From Chloroflexota bacterium (lineage in GTDB: Bacteria > Chloroflexota > Dehalococcoidia > Lucifugimonadales > UBA3495), in NCBI GenBank assembly GCA_028874075.1, contig JAPPLU010000019.1, forward strand, positions 1 through 38,650: a stretch of DNA of 38,650 nucleotides. Direction: 5' to 3'. A program made the translations under genes and the position numbers. Positions 22,628 through 34,739 of this stretch are shown here, piece after piece (the first letter of the stretch is position 1; every line of letters begins with the position of its first letter). Below the pieces are notes generated by a model. It ran no database searches. It was not told the DNA's origin and worked only from the letters and a program-made list of their open reading frames with translations.

Positions 22628-24265
22628 ATGGCTACTGCAAGACGTAAACGAAACGACGCCAAGGCCGAGACCGCATCATCCGTCAGCGACGCCGTGACGG
22701 ACTACCGCGCTGAGCTTTGGCGCATGGCCGACGCCCTGCGGGGCAGCATGGACGCCGCCGAGTACAAGCACGTGGTCCTGGGGCTCATTTTCCTCAAGTA
22801 CATCTCCGACGCTTTCGAGGAAGCCTACGCCAAGCTGGATGCCGAGCGGGAACAGGGCGCCGACCCGGAGGACTCGGACGAGTACCGCGCCCAGAGCATC
22901 TTCTGGGTGCCGCCCGAAGCCCGGTGGCCTGTGCTGCAAGCCCAGGCCCGCCAGCCCACAATCGGCCGCCTGGTGGATGACGCCATGACCGCCATTGAGC
23001 GGGACAACCCGGCGCTCAGGGAGGTGCTGCCCAAGGAATACGGCCGGGACGCCCTGGACAAGCAAAGGCTGGGCCAGGTGGTGGACCTGGTGAGCAACAT
23101 CAGGGTCGGCGGCGCCGAAGCCCAGGCCAACGACGTGCTGGGGCAGGTGTACGAGTACTTCCTGGAGCAGTTCGCGTTGGCCGAGGGACGCAAGGGCGGC
23201 GAGTTCTACACGCCCCGCTCGGTGGTGCGGTTGCTGGTGGAAATGCTGGAACCGTACCAGGGCCGGGTCTATGACCCGTGTTGCGGCTCCTCGGGGATGT
23301 TCGTCCAGTCGGTGGACTTCATACGCGCCCACGCCACGGGCAACGGCAACGGCGGCCGGGCCAGGAGCGACATCTCCATCTACGGCCAGGAGTCCAACTA
23401 CACCACCTGGCGGCTGGCCAAGACGAACCTGGCCATCCGGGGCATCGAGGGACAGATAGCCCAGGGCGACAGCTTCCACAACGACCGGCACCCGGACCTG
23501 CGCGCCGACTACATCCTGGCCAACCCGCCCTTCAACGTCTCCGATTGGGGCGGCGAACGACTCCGGGATGACAAGAGGTGGGAGTACGGAGCGCCGCCGG
23601 TGGGCAACGCCAACTTCGCCTGGGTGCAGCACTTCCTCTACCACCTGGCGCCCCGGGGCGTGGCGGGGTTCGTGCTGGCCAACGGCTCCATGTCCTCCAA
23701 CCAGTCGGGTGAGGGGGAAATCCGCAAGGGAATTGTCGAGGCGGGACTGGTGGACAGCATCATCGCCCTGCCGGGACAACTGTTCCGCTCCACCCAGATA
23801 CCGGCCTGCCTCTGGTTCCTGCGCAAGGGTCGCAGGGCCGGGGAAGCACATCCCGGAGAGGCGCTGTTCATCGACGCCCGCAAGCTGGGTTACATGACCG
23901 ACCGCACCCACCGGAACCTGTCCGCCGAGGACATCGCCCGCATTGCGGATACCTACCATGCCTGGCGGGGCGACACAGAAGACGGCGACTATGCCGACGT
24001 ACCCGGCTTTTGCAAGAGCGCATCGCCGGAGGAAATCCGCCGGCACGGCCATGTGCTCACGCCTGGCCGCTACGTGGGCGCTGAGCCGCAGCCCGACGAC
24101 GGCGAACCCTTTGAGGAAAAGATGGCGCGCCTGACTGCCCAATGGCGGGAGCAGCAGGCCGATGGCCGGCGACTGGATGCGGCCATCGAGGAGAACCTGA
24201 CGCGACTGGGTTTGGTGCGAATCGGGGAGATTCATGGACTTAGAGATGAGCATGAGTTGGATTGA
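22628..24265 (+). CDS. hsdM: HsdM, type I DNA adenine methyltransferase subunit
   Basis: The 545-residue product is a full-length HsdM. Its N-terminal helical domain contains [20 protein letters not shown] (about 43-62). The SAM site is motif [11 protein letters not shown] at 216-225. The catalytic motif IV is NPPF at 299-302, the N6-adenine methyltransferase signature. [18 protein letters not shown] (about 193-210) is the usual HsdM lead-in. HsdM pairs with HsdS to methylate the recognition sequence and joins HsdR to restrict unmodified DNA. It begins an approximately 8.6-kb same-strand run ending with hsdR, and overlaps the next gene by 32 bases. No defects are seen. Confidence 0.95.
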   Translation: MATARRKRNDAKAETASSVSDAVTDYRAELWRMADALRGSMDAAEYKHVVLGLIFLKYISDAFEEAYAKLDAEREQGADPEDSDEYRAQSIFWVPPEARWPVLQAQARQPTIGRLVDDAMTAIERDNPALREVLPKEYGRDALDKQRLGQVVDLVSNIRVGGAEAQANDVLGQVYEYFLEQFALAEGRKGGEFYTPRSVVRLLVEMLEPYQGRVYDPCCGSSGMFVQSVDFIRAHATGNGNGGRARSDISIYGQESNYTTWRLAKTNLAIRGIEGQIAQGDSFHNDRHPDLRADYILANPPFNVSDWGGERLRDDKRWEYGAPPVGNANFAWVQHFLYHLAPRGVAGFVLANGSMSSNQSGEGEIRKGIVEAGLVDSIIALPGQLFRSTQIPACLWFLRKGRRAGEAHPGEALFIDARKLGYMTDRTHRNLSAEDIARIADTYHAWRGDTEDGDYADVPGFCKSASPEEIRRHGHVLTPGRYVGAEPQPDDGEPFEEKMARLTAQWREQQADGRRLDAAIEENLTRLGLVRIGEIHGLRDEHELD

Positions 24266-24773
24266 GTGGTTGAATGCCAACCATGGGCTCATCTCGGCGG
24301 TCGCAACGGTCGTCATTGCAGTGTTTGCCATCATCACAGCATGGCTAACAAAAACCCTGGCGAACGAAAATCGTCTGATGCGAGAGTCAGGCAGCGAGCC
24401 CAAGGTCGTTGCGTATCTGGCAACCGACTCTCAACAGCCGCACACCATCAATTTTGTACTGGCGAATATGGGGCGTGGGCCAGCAAAGAATGTTGAATTC
24501 ACGATTGAAGGGGATATGAATGACTTTTCGGCTCATGATGTGTCGTCAACATTCACGAATCAATCAGGCGGAAGAGGAACAGACTTGCTTCCTCAAGGTG
24601 AGCGTATTCAATCGTTCTTCGGTATTGGACCGTCACTGTTGGCGTCTCCGCCGCTCCGTAGTTTCACTGCGCATATCACCTATGAGGATCTGAGTGGCAA
24701 AACAAATGAGAGTAGCCATGAATTGGATGTAGCCCAACTTGATTGGATCAATTGGCTGGAACGTGACCACTAG
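24234..24773 (+). CDS. Membrane protein embedded in the type I operon
   Basis: The 179-residue protein starts inside the end of hsdM; GGGGAG sits four bases before its ATG. One TM helix (about 18-38, [20 protein letters not shown]) is followed by a short basic stretch. Then comes an approximately 110-residue beta-rich domain with the pattern [20 protein letters not shown], typical of Ig-like cytoplasmic domains in small bacterial membrane proteins of unknown role. It ends 14 bases before the HepT-like gene. It is not a standard RM subunit. Its overlap with hsdM argues that it is expressed with it. Confidence 0.7.
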   Translation: MDLEMSMSWIEWLNANHGLISAVATVVIAVFAIITAWLTKTLANENRLMRESGSEPKVVAYLATDSQQPHTINFVLANMGRGPAKNVEFTIEGDMNDFSAHDVSSTFTNQSGGRGTDLLPQGERIQSFFGIGPSLLASPPLRSFTAHITYEDLSGKTNESSHELDVAQLDWINWLERDH

Positions 24774-24787
24774 CAACGGAGAAGATC

Positions 24788-25202
24788 ATGCCGCTCGAAC
24801 TGGATAGCTTGCGAAACTCCATAAAGGCGCTAACGGACCTGCTGGCGGTGAGCGAGAACGACGCTCGTATGGGGCAGTTGAGCGATGTCGAGCGGAACTG
24901 AATCCGCTCAGGGGTCATCCAGAACTTCGAGGTCACTTACGAACTTTCCTGGAAGCTGATGGCTCGGTGGCTGAGCGCCTACGTCAACCCTGAAGTTGCA
25001 GACGGCGTTACCAGACGTCAGCTGTTTCGCCTTGCCGCCGAAAACCGCCTCATTCCCGACGTGGACCTGTGGATGCAGCACCATGAAGCGAGGAACGCCA
25101 CCACCCACATTTACGACGAAGAGAGGGCCATGATGGTCTACAGGGCCACGAGGGAGTTTGCACACGACGCGCAACGGTTCCTACAGGCATTGGAAGCTCG
25201 CA

Positions 25203-25210
<8 letters not shown>
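24788..25210 (+). pseudogene. hepT: HepT-like HEPN RNase toxin with in-frame TGA
   Basis: From an ATG with GGAG six bases upstream, the frame encodes a HEPN protein of the HepT/HI0074 group: SLRNSIKALTDLLAVSEND, then a TGA at codon 38 (24899-24901), then VIQNFEVTYELSWKLM and a conserved helical core. Codons 102-109 read RNATTHIY, the complete RX4HXY catalytic motif. Relatives would have a sense codon, often Ala, where the TGA stands in ERN(stop)IRSGVIQNF. The reading frame is otherwise intact and overlaps the next gene by eight bases, as HepT/MntA pairs usually do. So the toxin is either inactivated by one nonsense change, read through, or restarted internally (ATG at 24959). Confidence 0.75.
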
Positions 25211-26811
<1,601 letters not shown>

Positions 26812-26825
<14 letters not shown>

Positions 26826-27354
26826 CAAGAATGAGAGACCGGTCAAATGCCAGGATTGTGGATTCCTGGCGATCCGAGACCCTGATAATTCGGAATCCGT
26901 GGCACCATCTGTACATTACCGGATGGAAGGTTTCCAAGGGTCTCCGAAGCACCTGTGGCCGCACCCTCAACCCATGCCCAATTGTTTTGTGCGGGCGTAT
27001 ACCATCCAGAATGAACCTCTCACTGTGGAAGGTCGTGTTGTCGGCAAGATGACCGGTGATGCTCCTGGTGACATCAGAATCGGCGATGGAAACGGAAGCG
27101 ATGGCACTGAGGCAGCTATCTTGTCCATTATCCAAAAGGAGCGGACGTGCAAGGAGTTCTATCCTTGGGTCGAAGGATTTTCACCGAGAGAGCATTACGA
27201 ATTCAGACAAAGTGACCAGAGGAGGCGAAGCGACCGCAAATGGCGTGTTTTTGAACTGGGCGCCGCCCTTTTCACAGGTGCTCTCATCGCGCTTGCTGCA
27301 AAACTTGCGGATCGTGTGCTTTCGTCCGGAAATGGTGGTATGCCTATTCCCTGA
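26812..27354 (+). CDS. Cys-motif protein with C-terminal TM helix
   Basis: The 180-residue product begins MWFRDKNERPVKCQDCGFLA and overlaps hsdS by 14 bases. C13-x-x-C16 plus C58 and C113 could bind zinc. The segment KERTCKEFYPWVEGFSPREH (about 109-128) has a Cys-Phe-Trp-Gly-Pro-Glu-His pattern that I recall from a widespread but uncharacterised family. The C-terminus has a basic coil (DQRRRSDRKWR) and then a TM helix (about 148-167), so it is probably tail-anchored. It sits between hsdS and the DUF433/DUF5615 pair. It is the second membrane protein inside this operon; its role is unknown. Confidence 0.65.
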
Positions 27355-27483
27355 AATCACAGCGGTAGATACAAGAACCTCAATGACAGGACGCCCGGCC
27401 CATCCAAATCAGCATGGCAGCCACGGTCCTGAGCCGATGGGCAGTCTCGAATCTCCTTAATCCTCTCCCGGGAGTAAAAGTCA

Positions 27484-27711
27484 ATGAACTGGCGCGATTA
27501 CATATCAACTGATCCCATGATTTGCCACGGGAAAGCGTGCATCACCGGAACACGGGTCATGGTAACGGTCATTCTGGACTGCCTGGCGGACGGCCTGAGC
27601 GCTCAAGAAATCGTCGCGCACTACCCTTCGGTTTCTGAGGAAGCGGTGCAGGCGTCCCTGCTCTACGCCGCGGAGTTGGCCAAGGAGCGCATTCTGCCGC
27701 TCGGCGTATAG
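27484..27711 (+). CDS. DUF433 antitoxin-like protein
   Basis: The 75-residue protein MNWRDYISTDPMICHGKACI is a clear DUF433 member: GKACITGTRVMVTVILDCLA, then GLSAQEIVAHYPSVSEEAVQ, a small winged-helix domain. DUF433 proteins are typically encoded just before a PIN-like partner, as here, where eight bases separate the two. They are regarded as VapB-like antitoxins that also regulate the pair. GGGAG lies nine bases before the ATG. The position inside the type I operon, four genes after hsdM, is notable. Confidence 0.85.
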   Translation: MNWRDYISTDPMICHGKACITGTRVMVTVILDCLADGLSAQEIVAHYPSVSEEAVQASLLYAAELAKERILPLGV

Positions 27712-27719
27712 GCATTCCC

Positions 27720-28073
27720 ATGCGGTTCAAGCTGGATGAGAATCTATCGCCGACGATTGCCAGGTTGTTGAGAGAAGCCGGACACGACGCATCCACCGTT
27801 GCGGAGCAGGGATTGGCCGGAGCCGAGGACCCTGACGTTGCTTCAGTATGCCTGGACGAAGGCAGAATCTTGCTTACCCTCGACTTGGACTTCTCCGATG
27901 TCAGAGCGTATCCACCACATCGCTATCCTGGGTTGATTGTCCTGCGCATCAGTAGCCAAGCACCCAGGCGTCAGCTGGATGTAGTATCTCGGATGTTGCC
28001 GAGTTTGTCAGGCAGTTCTCTTCAGGGGCAACTTTGGATCGTTGACGATTCTCGTATCCGCATTCGGGAATAG
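27720..28073 (+). CDS. DUF5615 PIN-like toxin candidate
   Basis: The 117-residue protein MRFKLDENLSPTIARLLREA belongs to the DUF5615 group of PIN-like/Mut7-C-like nucleases. The acidic residues expected for metal binding are present: D6-E7 in LDENLS, D37 near AEDPDV, and D55, D57 and D60 in LTLDLDFSD. Proteins of this fold are RNase toxins of VapC type, although activity of this subgroup is less studied. It stops three bases before the hsdR ATG, so the pair is effectively part of the restriction operon. Confidence 0.8.
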   Translation: MRFKLDENLSPTIARLLREAGHDASTVAEQGLAGAEDPDVASVCLDEGRILLTLDLDFSDVRAYPPHRYPGLIVLRISSQAPRRQLDVVSRMLPSLSGSSLQGQLWIVDDSRIRIRE

Positions 28074-28076
28074 CCC

Positions 28077-31000
28077 ATGACCACCCTCACCGAAACCGAC
28101 GTCGAACAAGCCGCCCTGGAATGGCTTGCCGCTCTGGGCTGGCAGACGGCCCATGGGCCGGACATCGCCCCGGGTACACCAAGCGCGGAGCGGGCCGACT
28201 ACGGGCATGTGGTCCTGGAACGACGGCTGCGGGATGCCCTGGCCCGGCTGAACCCGGAATTGCCCTACTCGGCGGTTGACGATGCTCTCCGCAAGCTGAC
28301 CCGGCCCGAAGGGGCCGCCCTGGAAACCCGCAACCGGGAGTTCCACCGGATGCTGGTCAACGGCGTCAACGTGGAGTGCCGGGCCGGCGACGGCGGCATA
28401 CGGGGCCAGCAGGCGCAGGTCATCGACTTCGGCAATCCGGGCAACAACGACTGGCTGGCGGTCAACCAGTTCACGGTCACCGATACAGTGGACGGGAACC
28501 GGAACACCCGCCGCCCCGATGTCGTCCTGTTCCTCAACGGCCTGCCCCTGGGCGTCATCGAACTGAAGAACCCCGCCGACGCAGACGCGACCATCTGGAG
28601 CGCCTGGCAGCAGCTCCAGACCTACCAGGCGGAGCTGCCAGCCCTGTTCTCCATGAACGGAGTCCTGATGGTCTCCGACGGACTGGCCGCCCGCGTCGGC
28701 GCCCTGGGAGCAGGGCAGGAGTGGTTCAAGCCCTGGCGCACCATCACCGGAGAAACGCTGGCGGATTCCAGCCTGACCGCGTTGCAGGTGATGCTGGAGG
28801 GCGTTTGCCAACCGGAGCGCTTCCTGGCCCTGCTGCGGGACTTCATCGTGTTTGATGACGACGGCAGCGGCAAGCCGGTCAAGAAGCTGGCGGCCTACCA
28901 CCAGTTCCACGCCGTCCGCGCCGCCGTGGGCGAGACCCTGCGCGCGGCGGAGTTGCAGCAGGCGGAACTGGCCGTCGGAGAGGAAGGCGGCCGTTACGAG
29001 TCGGGAAGAAGGCCCGGCGGCGAACCCGGCGACCGGCGCATCGGGGTGGTCTGGCACACCCAGGGTTCGGGCAAGAGCCTCACCATGGCCTTCTACGCCG
29101 GGGCCATCGTGCGAGAGCCGGCCATGCAGAACCCCACCATCGTGGTCCTCACCGACCGCAACGACCTGGATGACCAACTCTTCGGCACTTTCTCCCGCTG
29201 CCAGGACCTGCTGCGCCAGCCGCCCGCGCAGGCCGAAAGCCGCGCCGACCTGCGGCGGAAGTTGTCGGTAGCTTCCGGCGGCGTGGTGTTCACCACCATC
29301 CAGAAGTTCTTCCCCGAGGAGCGGGGCGATACCCATCCCACCCTATCGGAACGGCGCAACATCGTGGTGATCGCGGACGAGGCCCACCGCAGCCAGTACG
29401 ACTTCATCGACGGCTACGCCCGGCACATGAGGGACGCCCTGCCCAACGCATCCTTCGTCGGTTTCACCGGCACTCCCATCGAATTGGAAGACGCCAACAC
29501 CCGGGCCGTGTTCGGCGACTACATCAGCATCTACGACATCCGGCGTTCCGTGGAGGACGGGGCCACGGTGCCCATCCACTACGAAAGCCGCCTGGCCAGG
29601 CTGGAACTGGACGAAACCCAGCGTCCCACCATTGACCCGGACTTCGAGGAGGCCACCGAGGGCGAAGAGATTGAGCAAAGGGAGCGGTTGAAGACCAAGT
29701 GGGCCCAGTTGGAAGCCGTCGTCGGCGCCCCCGACCGGGTAAGGCAGATAGCCCAGGACATAGTTGACCACTTCGAGCAGCGATTGGAAGCGCTTGACGG
29801 CAAGGCCATGGTGGTGTGCATGAGCCGCCGCATCTGCGTTGACCTGTACGACGAACTGGTTCGCCTGCGCCCGGAGTGGCATGGCGGCAATGACGGCGAG
29901 GGCGCCATCAAGGTGGTGATGACCGGCTCGGCATCGGACCCGCCGGAGTGGCAGTGGCACGTGAGGAACAAGGCCCGCCGGGAGGCGCTGGCCAACCGCT
30001 TCCGGGACCCTGACGACCCTTTCCGGGTGGTATTGGTGCGGGATATGTGGCTGACCGGCTTCGACGCGCCCAGCCTGCACACCATGTACCTGGACAAGCC
30101 CATGCGTGGACACGGGCTGATGCAGGCGATAGCCCGGGTGAACCGGGTGTTCCGGGACAAGCCCGGCGGGTTGGTGGTGGACTACCTGGGGCTGGCCAAC
30201 GACCTGCGGCAGGCATTGACCGCGTACACCGAGAGCGGAGGAACCGGGCGTGCCGCCATCGACAAGGAAGAGGCGGTGGCGGTGATGCTGGAAAAGCACG
30301 AAGTGTGCTGCGCCCTGTTCCACGGCTTTGACTGGTCGAAATGGGCGTCCGGTGGGCCTGCGGAGCGATTGGGGTTGCTTCCGGCCGCTCAGGAACACAT
30401 CCTGGCCCAGGAAAACGGCAAAGACCGCTGCGTGGCGGCGGTCCGCGAGCTCTCACAAGCCTTTGCCCTGGCCGTGCCCCACGAGGATGCCAATCGCATC
30501 CGTGACGACGTGGGGTTCTTCCAGACGGTGCGGGCGGCGTTGTCCAAGTCGTCCCCTTCGGATACACAATCGGACCAGGAGCTGAACCTGGCGATACGCC
30601 AGATCGTTTCCCGGGCCGTGGCTTCGGAAGGAGTCCTGGACATTTTCGCGGCAGCGGGGTTGGACAAGCCGGACATCTCGGTGTTGTCCGAGGAGTTCCT
30701 GGCCGAGGTGCAGGGAATGCCGCAGCGCAACCTGGCGGTGGAGTTGCTGCAAAAGCTGCTCCGGGGTGAAGTGGCAGCCCGCCGGCGTTCCAACGTGGTG
30801 CAGGCTCGCTCCTTCGCCGAGATGCTGGAACAGACCCTCCACCGCTATCAGAACCGGGCGATTGAAGCTGCGCAGGTGATTGAGGAGCTGATCCAACTGG
30901 CCAGGGAGATGCGGGAAGCCGCTGCCAGGGGCGAAAGGCTCGGCCTGACGGATGACGAACTGGCCTTATACGACGCTTTGGAAACCAACGACAGCGCCGT

Positions 31001-31247
31001 ACAGGTGCTGGGCGACGAAACGCTGCGCGCCATCGCCCGCGAGTTGGTGGAGACGGTGCGGCGCAACGTGACCATTGACTGGACGCTGCGGGAGAACGTC
31101 CGGGCGCAGCTCCGTGTCCTGGTGCGGCGCATCCTTCGCAAGCACGGGTACCCGCCCGACAAGCAGGAGAAGGCGACGCGGACGGTATTGGAACAGGCGG
31201 AGGTATTGTCGGAAGGTTGGGCGTTGATTTGCCCCGATCTATCTTGA
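28077..31247 (+). CDS. hsdR: HsdR, type I restriction motor subunit
   Basis: The 1,056-residue product is a complete HsdR. The N-terminal endonuclease domain has D148 in [10 protein letters not shown] and E162-x-K164 in GVIELKN, forming a PD-(D/E)XK site. The SF2 translocase follows: Walker A TQGSGKS with K333, then the DEAH box D434-E435-A436-H437 in [13 protein letters not shown], then later helicase motifs (FVGFTGTP about 460, and [19 protein letters not shown] about 685-703). The C-terminal helical region binds the methyltransferase core. HsdR pumps and cuts DNA when the target is unmethylated. The start lies three bases after the DUF5615 gene. No break is seen. Confidence 0.95.
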   Translation: MTTLTETDVEQAALEWLAALGWQTAHGPDIAPGTPSAERADYGHVVLERRLRDALARLNPELPYSAVDDALRKLTRPEGAALETRNREFHRMLVNGVNVECRAGDGGIRGQQAQVIDFGNPGNNDWLAVNQFTVTDTVDGNRNTRRPDVVLFLNGLPLGVIELKNPADADATIWSAWQQLQTYQAELPALFSMNGVLMVSDGLAARVGALGAGQEWFKPWRTITGETLADSSLTALQVMLEGVCQPERFLALLRDFIVFDDDGSGKPVKKLAAYHQFHAVRAAVGETLRAAELQQAELAVGEEGGRYESGRRPGGEPGDRRIGVVWHTQGSGKSLTMAFYAGAIVREPAMQNPTIVVLTDRNDLDDQLFGTFSRCQDLLRQPPAQAESRADLRRKLSVASGGVVFTTIQKFFPEERGDTHPTLSERRNIVVIADEAHRSQYDFIDGYARHMRDALPNASFVGFTGTPIELEDANTRAVFGDYISIYDIRRSVEDGATVPIHYESRLARLELDETQRPTIDPDFEEATEGEEIEQRERLKTKWAQLEAVVGAPDRVRQIAQDIVDHFEQRLEALDGKAMVVCMSRRICVDLYDELVRLRPEWHGGNDGEGAIKVVMTGSASDPPEWQWHVRNKARREALANRFRDPDDPFRVVLVRDMWLTGFDAPSLHTMYLDKPMRGHGLMQAIARVNRVFRDKPGGLVVDYLGLANDLRQALTAYTESGGTGRAAIDKEEAVAVMLEKHEVCCALFHGFDWSKWASGGPAERLGLLPAAQEHILAQENGKDRCVAAVRELSQAFALAVPHEDANRIRDDVGFFQTVRAALSKSSPSDTQSDQELNLAIRQIVSRAVASEGVLDIFAAAGLDKPDISVLSEEFLAEVQGMPQRNLAVELLQKLLRGEVAARRRSNVVQARSFAEMLEQTLHRYQNRAIEAAQVIEELIQLAREMREAAARGERLGLTDDELALYDALETNDSAVQVLGDETLRAIARELVETVRRNVTIDWTLRENVRAQLRVLVRRILRKHGYPPDKQEKATRTVLEQAEVLSEGWALICPDLS

Positions 31248-31419
31248 CTCTGTGCTTGAGCGGCAAACCCTAGCCCGACAAGATCAGCCGAGCCGTAGAG
31301 TAATAGGGGAAGCTGGTGTTCACCGCTGACGACGCCCGCTTCCAATTGAAATCCCTTTATCTTTCCATTGGAACTGGCAAGCTACGAATTTGTGATTTCC
31401 GATGATGTCCGAGGACGCC

Positions 31420-31836
31420 ATGAATACTGGGCAAAACACGGGAGACAAGGTTGCCATCGGTTGCGCTTGGTGCGGGGCTGACCAAAGAGAATTTCTGAGA
31501 AGTGGGGAAAGGTATGAGACCGGACCTGACGGAGAGATATATGTGACGGGACGTGACCAGGAAAGCCACCAGTACTTCGACGCCCGTTGCAGCAAATGTG
31601 GTTGGCAACCACTGCATATGTCGAATGTACCGGCGCCTTGGGTTCGCCAGGAGGATAGGAAGGAACTCTACCTGGATGGCGTGGACCGGGGCAAGGTTTT
31701 GGCCTACATCAACATGCTGCACGGGCTGATTGCCGACCAAGACCCGGAATGTGAGTGTCGCATATGCGAAGGGATACGGAACATACCGCCCTATCCGGAG
31801 TCGGAGCGTCTGATGCCGCCTCCTGAATATCTCTGA
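31420..31836 (+). CDS. Small zinc-ribbon protein, unknown
   Basis: The ATG at 31420 has GAGG five bases upstream; an earlier ATG at 31402 lacks a site. The 138-residue product carries C15-x-x-C18 and C57-x-x-C60, the two halves of a zinc ribbon. A third cluster follows, C111, C113 and C116 in CECRIC, near the end. Between them it is polar, with no signal or TM helix. It follows hsdR by 172 bases and might belong to the defence region, but nothing in the sequence assigns a role. Confidence 0.6.
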   Translation: MNTGQNTGDKVAIGCAWCGADQREFLRSGERYETGPDGEIYVTGRDQESHQYFDARCSKCGWQPLHMSNVPAPWVRQEDRKELYLDGVDRGKVLAYINMLHGLIADQDPECECRICEGIRNIPPYPESERLMPPPEYL

Positions 31837-32115
31837 GCTGGGGACTATCCAGTTAATCTGTCATCGCGAATGGAGGTCCGTGTGCTTGGGATGGCCTTTG
31901 GCCTCTTTTGAGTGCGAGATGACTGTTGTACAGTCCAGCCTTACAAAGACGACATTCGTCAGTTTATGTGGTGAGACGTAAGCCCAGACTACCGGATTGG
32001 CGTATTTCAAAGCCAACGAGTCTAAATCGGCGCAATACCAGACCGGCACGTGGCAGCTGAACCTCAAGTCGTTCCAACTCTTGGAGCCGGTTGAACCAGG
32101 AATAAGAGGTCGTGA

Positions 32116-34311
32116 ATGGACCCCGGACCAACTATTTTCCGACCCATAGCTTTTGTTGTAGCCGCCATCCTGTTGGCAGGCGCGATTCTGAGTTGCGGAA
32201 GTGAATCCGATCCAGACCCCACGCCGGATGTCCCGGCGACCATAGACGCGGCAGTCAAGCCGGTGACGCCGACGGAGGCTCCCACGATTGAACCAACTGC
32301 GACTGTTAGAGCGACGATTACCGCCAGCCAACCCGGGCCTGAGACAGAGGGTTCCACGGGCCCGGTCTTCTGGGAACTGGACAGCGCCTCCACGGGACGG
32401 GACTTCGCCGCTTTACTCACCTCCGACGAAACTACATGCCTGGAGACCCGGCTGGGCGAGGACTATCAGATATTCCTGGATGCTCCTCTTACCGGCGGCG
32501 CGGGCGACCTGTTAGCGGGCGATGACGGCGCCTTGGCCCCGCTCGAGAGCTGTCTTTCGGGAAACCGCCTGGCGGCTGCGAGGGTCTCAGTGCTGTCGAT
32601 AGCCGCCGGCGGCTTCAGCGTCGAAACCCAGCATTGCATGGTCGAGCTTCTGGAGACAGACTCTGCACTGACCCAGGCTCTTGCCCAGCCGGGTGATGTG
32701 GCGAGCGAACCGACGGCGCTGCGGCTTATATCGTGTCTGACGACCCAGGAGGCTGCCAAGCTGACTCCAGCCGGTGAAGGCCGCGCTCCCAACCCCGACG
32801 AAACCGCGTGTTTGATAGGTGAGTTGGAAGGGACGCCATATGGCGAGCGCATCATCGCCGTCCTCTCGGGAGCGGACGCGACGGGAGAAGGTCTGACGAT
32901 GGAGGAGAGCGCGGTGCTGGGGGAGGCGGTAAGGGCATGTGACATCGAGACCGAGTTCGGCTTTCCCAAGCCTGAAGGCGCCGAGAGCCAGGGGTTGCGG
33001 CCGGACGGTCTGAGCCCGGTGGAACTGGGCGACCCGCAGCAGTTCTTCGCCGAACTTTCGGCCAGGGAGCGCACCTGCCTCGGCGATAACGGCATCGGTC
33101 CTGGCGAACTGGGGGCGCTGTCAGACCCGCCTCCCGGAGGCTCTCCGCAGGTCACGGCGGCCGTCGTCAACTGCCTCCAGGACGATACGGTGCTGCGGCT
33201 GTTCCTGACCCAACTGGTCGGGCAGGTGGAGCCCTTCGAGATGGAAACCGCCGCGTGCATCCGGGAGGGATTCGTACCCCTGGACCTGCGGGCGCTGCTG
33301 GCGCCCTCAGTTGCCGGACAGGCTCCCGCCAACTCGCTGGCCCTGAGCATCGCTGCCCTCGCCGTTTCCGTGTCCTGCCTGAGCGACGCCGAATGGGAGA
33401 CCTATGCGCCGCGATTGGGGATGGCCCCTGGGGATCGTGCCGGGTTCGTCTGCCTGCTGGAAGCGCTGGGCGGACCGGCGGCACTGGTGGCGGCCATGCA
33501 GAGCGCCAGCCTGGGGGAGGCTCCGGCGAAATTCATCCGGGCCAGCCAAACCTGTGGGTTGGAGGACTCGGGTCCTTCGGGCCAGGGAGGCGCCGGCCAA
33601 TCAAGGCAAGGCCAACGGGTCTTGATAGACCCGGGCCCCGGCACGACGCACATAGACCCCTACCTGTGGGGTCTGCTACAAAGGCAGGCTGAGGGGCTTC
33701 CCGTACCGGACAGGGTAACCGTCTCCATCGGTTCCTACACCGAATTTGACATCAAACCGAGCCTTGAGGAATTCATCGCGTCCCTGGGGGGAGAGCAAGT
33801 GGCGCCCCACACGTGGGACCTGCCCACCGGCCAGGTACTGGCGGTGGTGCAACGGCCCGACGTGTTTGAGGTGGAGATCGATCCGGCGCCCGTTTCGGAG
33901 GAACCATCCATCAATACTCTACCCTACGACTCGCTGCGCTTGGTGGTTGCGGCATTTGCCTACGGCGTTCCCGCCGAGAGCGCCGCGCAGTACGCCATGA
34001 TCATCAAGGATGATAGCGTGGTGGTGGGCATGAACGCTCCCGACGCCGGCACCATCTCGTCCATCCGCGCCTGGCTGAATACGAAGAACGTTTACGTGGT
34101 ACCCACTTCCGAGGATAGCGGTGTTGCTCCCAACCACCTGGCGGTGTTGCTGCCGGTCAGGTACATCAAGGAGTTGGCGGATTCCTTTCCCGAGGTCCAT
34201 CTTTCGTCGGCCAATCACCGTGGCCAGGGGTTGACCTTATCCCGGGCGTACTGGCCGCAGGAGACCAGGGACCTGGAGGACAGAATCGTTGCCCAGTACC
34301 TGCCGGACTGA
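32116..34311 (+). CDS. Large lipoprotein with six cysteine-pair repeats
   Basis: The 731-residue product has a lipoprotein signal (core IAFVVAAILLAGAILSC, lipid at Cys27). A Pro/Thr linker TPDVPATIDAAV follows, and then about 380 residues of degenerate repeats. Twelve cysteines occur as six pairs: 108/146, 174/207, 232/275, 321/353, 381/421 and 446/480. The first of each pair is often in (E)T-x-CL and the second in SCL or NCL. After a Gly/Gln linker (about 485-500) comes a cysteine-free C-terminal domain of about 230 residues (from IDPGPGTTHIDPYLWGLLQR). I recognise neither domain. AGAGGT precedes the ATG. It is probably anchored on the outer face of the membrane. Confidence 0.75.
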   Translation: MDPGPTIFRPIAFVVAAILLAGAILSCGSESDPDPTPDVPATIDAAVKPVTPTEAPTIEPTATVRATITASQPGPETEGSTGPVFWELDSASTGRDFAALLTSDETTCLETRLGEDYQIFLDAPLTGGAGDLLAGDDGALAPLESCLSGNRLAAARVSVLSIAAGGFSVETQHCMVELLETDSALTQALAQPGDVASEPTALRLISCLTTQEAAKLTPAGEGRAPNPDETACLIGELEGTPYGERIIAVLSGADATGEGLTMEESAVLGEAVRACDIETEFGFPKPEGAESQGLRPDGLSPVELGDPQQFFAELSARERTCLGDNGIGPGELGALSDPPPGGSPQVTAAVVNCLQDDTVLRLFLTQLVGQVEPFEMETAACIREGFVPLDLRALLAPSVAGQAPANSLALSIAALAVSVSCLSDAEWETYAPRLGMAPGDRAGFVCLLEALGGPAALVAAMQSASLGEAPAKFIRASQTCGLEDSGPSGQGGAGQSRQGQRVLIDPGPGTTHIDPYLWGLLQRQAEGLPVPDRVTVSIGSYTEFDIKPSLEEFIASLGGEQVAPHTWDLPTGQVLAVVQRPDVFEVEIDPAPVSEEPSINTLPYDSLRLVVAAFAYGVPAESAAQYAMIIKDDSVVVGMNAPDAGTISSIRAWLNTKNVYVVPTSEDSGVAPNHLAVLLPVRYIKELADSFPEVHLSSANHRGQGLTLSRAYWPQETRDLEDRIVAQYLPD

Positions 34312-34739
34312 TGGACCAGCGGAAGTGGCACGCGAACCTTGAGTGGGTGTAACGTGCCGGCGTATTGGCGATTAGGCTCATTGCAATGAATTGATTTGCC
34401 GCAGGTAGCACATCCAAGAACTGGGAAGCATCATATGGAACGGAATCGGTCGGACTGGCAGGAAGGCAGGTGGTTCAGCTACAGCGCAATGGGGCAGGGG
34501 CCGGCTGAACCTCTTCACGACGCGTCTTGGGAGTCCACCAACCCGGATCCGGGGGTATCCTCATACGTCGTAACTCCCTTTTGTTTGGACACCTATTGAC
34601 CTATCCCCCTTAGCTCCCTATAGTCATTGTAACTTCGACTACAGTTATTGGCATTTTGGGTACAGGTTTAGACTTTTCCCGCAATTTCAACCGCAATTGA
34701 CCAGGAGTACTTCGTAGTTTGCTTTGGTTCAGGAGTTAA
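34312..34739. other. Intergenic with a doubtful 54-codon frame
   Basis: An ATG at 34435 opens MERNRSDWQEGRWFSYSAMG and stops at 34599. It has only a weak GGGAAG upstream and no recognisable domain, so I do not call it a gene. The AT-rich stretch 34600-34700 is suited to a promoter for the STAS gene, whose AGGAG site is at about 34731-34735. Confidence 0.35.

Noticed and set aside
22676..24403. A 575-codon open frame antisense to hsdM
   Set aside because: High-GC shadow of a confident gene: low-complexity Gly/Val/Arg/His composition, no domain, no ribosome-binding site.
28008..31266. Several long minus-strand frames opposite hsdR (28008-29336, 29343-30398, 29908-31266)
   Set aside because: Shadows of hsdR, overlapping one another, with repetitive Arg/Pro/Gly or His/Val content.
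31861..32331. A 156-codon minus-strand frame before the large lipoprotein
   Set aside because: It overlaps the signal peptide and linker of the lipoprotein gene, with no ribosome-binding site or domain.
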